Origin: Bacillota bacterium
Lineage (GTDB): Bacteria > Bacillota > Clostridia > Peptostreptococcales > Anaerovoracaceae
Reading direction: 5' to 3'
DNA length: 7,164 bases
NCBI GenBank assembly: GCA_017543805.1
Contig: JAFYFK010000287.1
Span: 1-7,164 of the forward strand
Part shown: positions 5,452-7,164 of the stretch, in pieces
How positions within the stretch are numbered: position 1 is the stretch's first letter
Layout of the letters: the number at the start of each line of letters is the position of its first letter
Notes under the pieces: generated by a model
Databases searched by the model: none
What the model was told of the DNA's origin: nothing
Seen by the model: the letters and a program-made list of their open reading frames with translations, nothing else
Made by a program: the position numbers and the translations under genes

Positions 5452-6213
5452 CTACCTTGCGAGGTAGCCGCCGTCAATGGGCATTACAAGGCCGTTGCAG
5501 TAGGAGCCCGCGTCAGAGACGAGCATAAGCACCGGTCCGAGAAGGTCTTCCGGCTGGCCCCAGCGTCCTACGGCTATGCGGGCGAGTATTTCCTCATAGC
5601 GCTTCTTGTCCTGCTGGAGGGGCAGGGTCTGCTCTGTGGCGATGTATCCCGGAGCGATGGCGTTTACGCGTATGCCGCGTCCGCCCCACTCATTGGCGAA
5701 TGCCTTGGTGACCTGGCCCACAGCGCCCTTGGAAGCGACATAGGCAGCCATCTTCGGACCCGCGACGAAGGTGTTCATGGACGCGAGGTTTACTATCCTG
5801 CCGTATTCCTGGGCAAGCATGTACTTGCCTACAAGCTGTGAGCAGTATACAGTTCCGTTGAGGTTTGTATTGATGACCTCATCCCACAGATCGAGGGGGA
5901 AGTCCTCGAGCCAGTAGCGGCGGTTTATCCCGGCGCAGTTGATGAGTATGTCTATCCTGCCGCCGAGCAGTTCAGCTGCTTTGGGAACGGCTTCGTCCAG
6001 AGAGCTGCGCTCCGCGACGTTGCATTTTACCGCGTGGAAAGCAGGTCCGCTCTTTGCCATTTCGGCCAGCAGATCTTCAGGATATGTGCTGTTATAGAAT
6101 ATAACGACTTCGGCTCCGGCTTCGTGCAGACCGGTGGCGAGGCATCTTCCTATGCCTTTGCTTCCGCCGGTAACAAGCGCCTTGCGCCCTGTCACATCAA
6201 ATAAGTTCTTCAT
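5452..6213 (-). CDS. Short-chain dehydrogenase/reductase, KduD-like sugar-acid dehydrogenase
   Basis: A classical 253-residue SDR that would oxidise or reduce a hydroxyl/keto group with NAD(H) or NADP(H). The Rossmann motif TGGSKGIG is at 15-22, N92-C-A-G at 92-95 (usually NNAG), and the catalytic tetrad is N117, S145, Y158 and K162. The C-terminal half (NEWGGRGIRVNAIAPGY from 174, ILARIAVGRWGQPEDLLGP from 209, DGGYLAR at the end) closely resembles KduD as I remember it. KduD interconverts 2-dehydro-3-deoxy-D-gluconate and its 2,5-diketo form in uronate breakdown. Other members of this branch act on gluconate (5-dehydrogenases), so the exact substrate is open. AGGAGG (6226-6221) lies 7 bases before the ATG. 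It follows the TRAP transporter gene by 39 bases on the same strand, which supports a sugar-acid substrate imported by that transporter. Confidence 0.85.
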   Translation of the reverse strand: MKNLFDVTGRKALVTGGSKGIGRCLATGLHEAGAEVVIFYNSTYPEDLLAEMAKSGPAFHAVKCNVAERSSLDEAVPKAAELLGGRIDILINCAGINRRYWLEDFPLDLWDEVINTNLNGTVYCSQLVGKYMLAQEYGRIVNLASMNTFVAGPKMAAYVASKGAVGQVTKAFANEWGGRGIRVNAIAPGYIATEQTLPLQQDKKRYEEILARIAVGRWGQPEDLLGPVLMLVSDAGSYCNGLVMPIDGGYLAR

Positions 6214-6252
6214 TTCTTAACCTCCTGTTAAACAAACTTCTGTTTCCCCGGC

Positions 6253-7164
6253 CTATTTCATCATGAGAGAAGGCAGGAACAGGGAAAGCTGTGGGAAGAT
6301 CATGAGCAGAATGGTCACGAAGAGCAGTATTCCGAGTACCATGAATACATCCGGTATGGAATCTTCTATCCGTATCTTTACGATCTTGCTTGATGTGAAC
6401 AGGCATACCGCCAGAGGCGGAGTCACGCCGCCGATGCAGATGCAGAACATCAGTACCAGACCGTAGGCTATGGGGTCGACGCCCAGCTGGGTCACGATGG
6501 GCAGGAATATAGGAGTGGTAAGTATGATTATGGTGAAGGATTCCATAAATGTTCCGAGTATTACCAGGATCAGTACTACTGCCGCGTAGATGAGGGCGGG
6601 GGAGCTGAGTGTGGAGAATACCGCGTTGGAGACCTTGGTCGTAAAGTTCTCAAGTGTGAGCACCCAGCCGAACGGGGTGGAGGCCGCTATGATGAACAGT
6701 ATGGACGCGCTGGTCTTGGAACTTCCGATGAGGGTCTCGTAAAAGTTTTTCCAGGTCATTTCCCTGTAAACGAACTTCGCGAGCACGAAAGCGTAGACGG
6801 TCGCGATCGCCGCGCTCTCGGTAGCTGTGCAGATACCGCTCATGGTACCGCCGAGAATGATAACGGGCATCAGCAGCGGCAGGAAAGCGTCAAGAGTGAT
6901 CTTGAGCGCGTCCTTTGCGGAAGTTACGCCGACATCGACCTTTTTATATTTTCTGCGTTTGGCGATGTAAACGCTCAGTATTGCAAGCAGAAGCTCTGCC
7001 AGTATGCCCGGTATGAATCCCGCGAGGAACATCCGCCCTATGGAGCAGCTCGCGTTCTGCGAATAGACTACCATGCAGACGCTCGGCGGAATTACCAGGC
7101 CAAGGGTTCCCGAAGCCGCGAGCAGTGAGGCGACAAAGCCCTTGTCGTAGCCCTGGTCCACCAT
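6253..7164 (-). CDS. TRAP transporter large permease subunit (DctM family), N-terminus beyond the window
   Basis: This is the large membrane subunit of a tripartite ATP-independent periplasmic-type transporter, which moves organic or sugar acids using an ion gradient with a small permease (DctQ) and a solute-binding protein (DctP). The 303 residues visible are mostly hydrophobic, with about eight membrane segments. Family signatures are GLVIPPS (22-28 of the visible part), SGICTATESAA (109-119), GTFMESFTIIILTTPIFLP (204-222) and GGVTPPLAVCLF (245-256). The usual length is about 425 residues, so roughly 120 N-terminal residues lie off the right edge. The methionine at the edge is internal to the family pattern, not the start. 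It is the upstream gene of a probable operon with the KduD-like dehydrogenase. The substrate is not predictable from this subunit alone. Confidence 0.93.
   Translation of the reverse strand: MVDQGYDKGFVASLLAASGTLGLVIPPSVCMVVYSQNASCSIGRMFLAGFIPGILAELLLAILSVYIAKRRKYKKVDVGVTSAKDALKITLDAFLPLLMPVIILGGTMSGICTATESAAIATVYAFVLAKFVYREMTWKNFYETLIGSSKTSASILFIIAASTPFGWVLTLENFTTKVSNAVFSTLSSPALIYAAVVLILVILGTFMESFTIIILTTPIFLPIVTQLGVDPIAYGLVLMFCICIGGVTPPLAVCLFTSSKIVKIRIEDSIPDVFMVLGILLFVTILLMIFPQLSLFLPSLMMK

Noticed and set aside
7162..7164. The ATG at the right edge as the true start of the TRAP permease
   Set aside because: It falls in the middle of the family pattern, about 120 residues into a typical DctM protein, so the gene is cut by the window.
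1..7164. Mobile element, CRISPR array, tRNA or toxin-antitoxin pair
   Set aside because: I looked on both strands and found no transposase or integrase signatures, no spaced direct repeats, no tRNA-like fold, and no short gene pair with such features.

Overview
The window looks like chromosome of an anaerobic Firmicute of the Clostridia type. The evidence is strong AGGAGG ribosome binding sites, an FMN riboswitch in front of an ECF-type riboflavin uptake subunit, the compact tsaE-tsaB-rimI-tsaD operon order, a stand-alone LUD-domain protein of a kind common in clostridia, and frequent ATA and AGG codons in moderately GC-rich DNA. I cannot name the genus. I see no insertion sequence, phage gene, CRISPR array, tRNA or rRNA.

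Layout. (1) 1-500: a hairpin terminator, then a leftward gene for an unrecognised 142-residue membrane protein. (2) 525-1318: a rightward unit made of an extended -10 promoter, an FMN riboswitch, ribU and an intrinsic terminator. (3) 1319-1450: intergenic DNA with no gene that I recognise. (4) 1451-1986: a leftward PaaI-like hotdog thioesterase with its own terminator and promoter. (5) 1977-2043: a tight divergent promoter region between the thioesterase and tsaE. The two predicted -35 boxes lie on the same bases, and a 21-base imperfect palindrome covers the thioesterase start site. (6) 2052-4706: tsaE, tsaB, rimI and tsaD, rightward and overlapping by 4 to 7 bases. (7) 4699-5360: a LUD-domain protein with its own predicted promoter, a GC-rich leader hairpin and a strong ribosome binding site. 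(8) 5380-5420: a long hairpin shared by convergent transcripts. (9) 5452-7164: a leftward pair made of a KduD-like short-chain dehydrogenase and, upstream of it, the C-terminal part of a TRAP transporter large subunit that runs off the right edge.

How the genes work together. TsaE, TsaB and TsaD are three of the four bacterial proteins that make the N6-threonylcarbamoyl group on adenosine 37 of tRNAs reading ANN codons; the fourth, TsaC/Sua5, is not here. RimI is an N-terminal acetyltransferase that commonly travels with them. RibU imports riboflavin under control of FMN, the product of riboflavin kinase. The TRAP subunit and the KduD-like dehydrogenase form a plausible uptake-and-oxidation unit for a sugar acid, probably derived from uronates. 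The LUD protein and the 142-residue membrane protein have no assignable pathway.

Most genes are ordinary housekeeping or catabolic genes. I did not find a clearly new multi-gene system. The most interesting signals are regulatory: the shared divergent promoter, a tsaE transcript predicted to be leaderless, the very short distance between the FMN riboswitch and the ribU start, and a hairpin-led transcript for the LUD gene.
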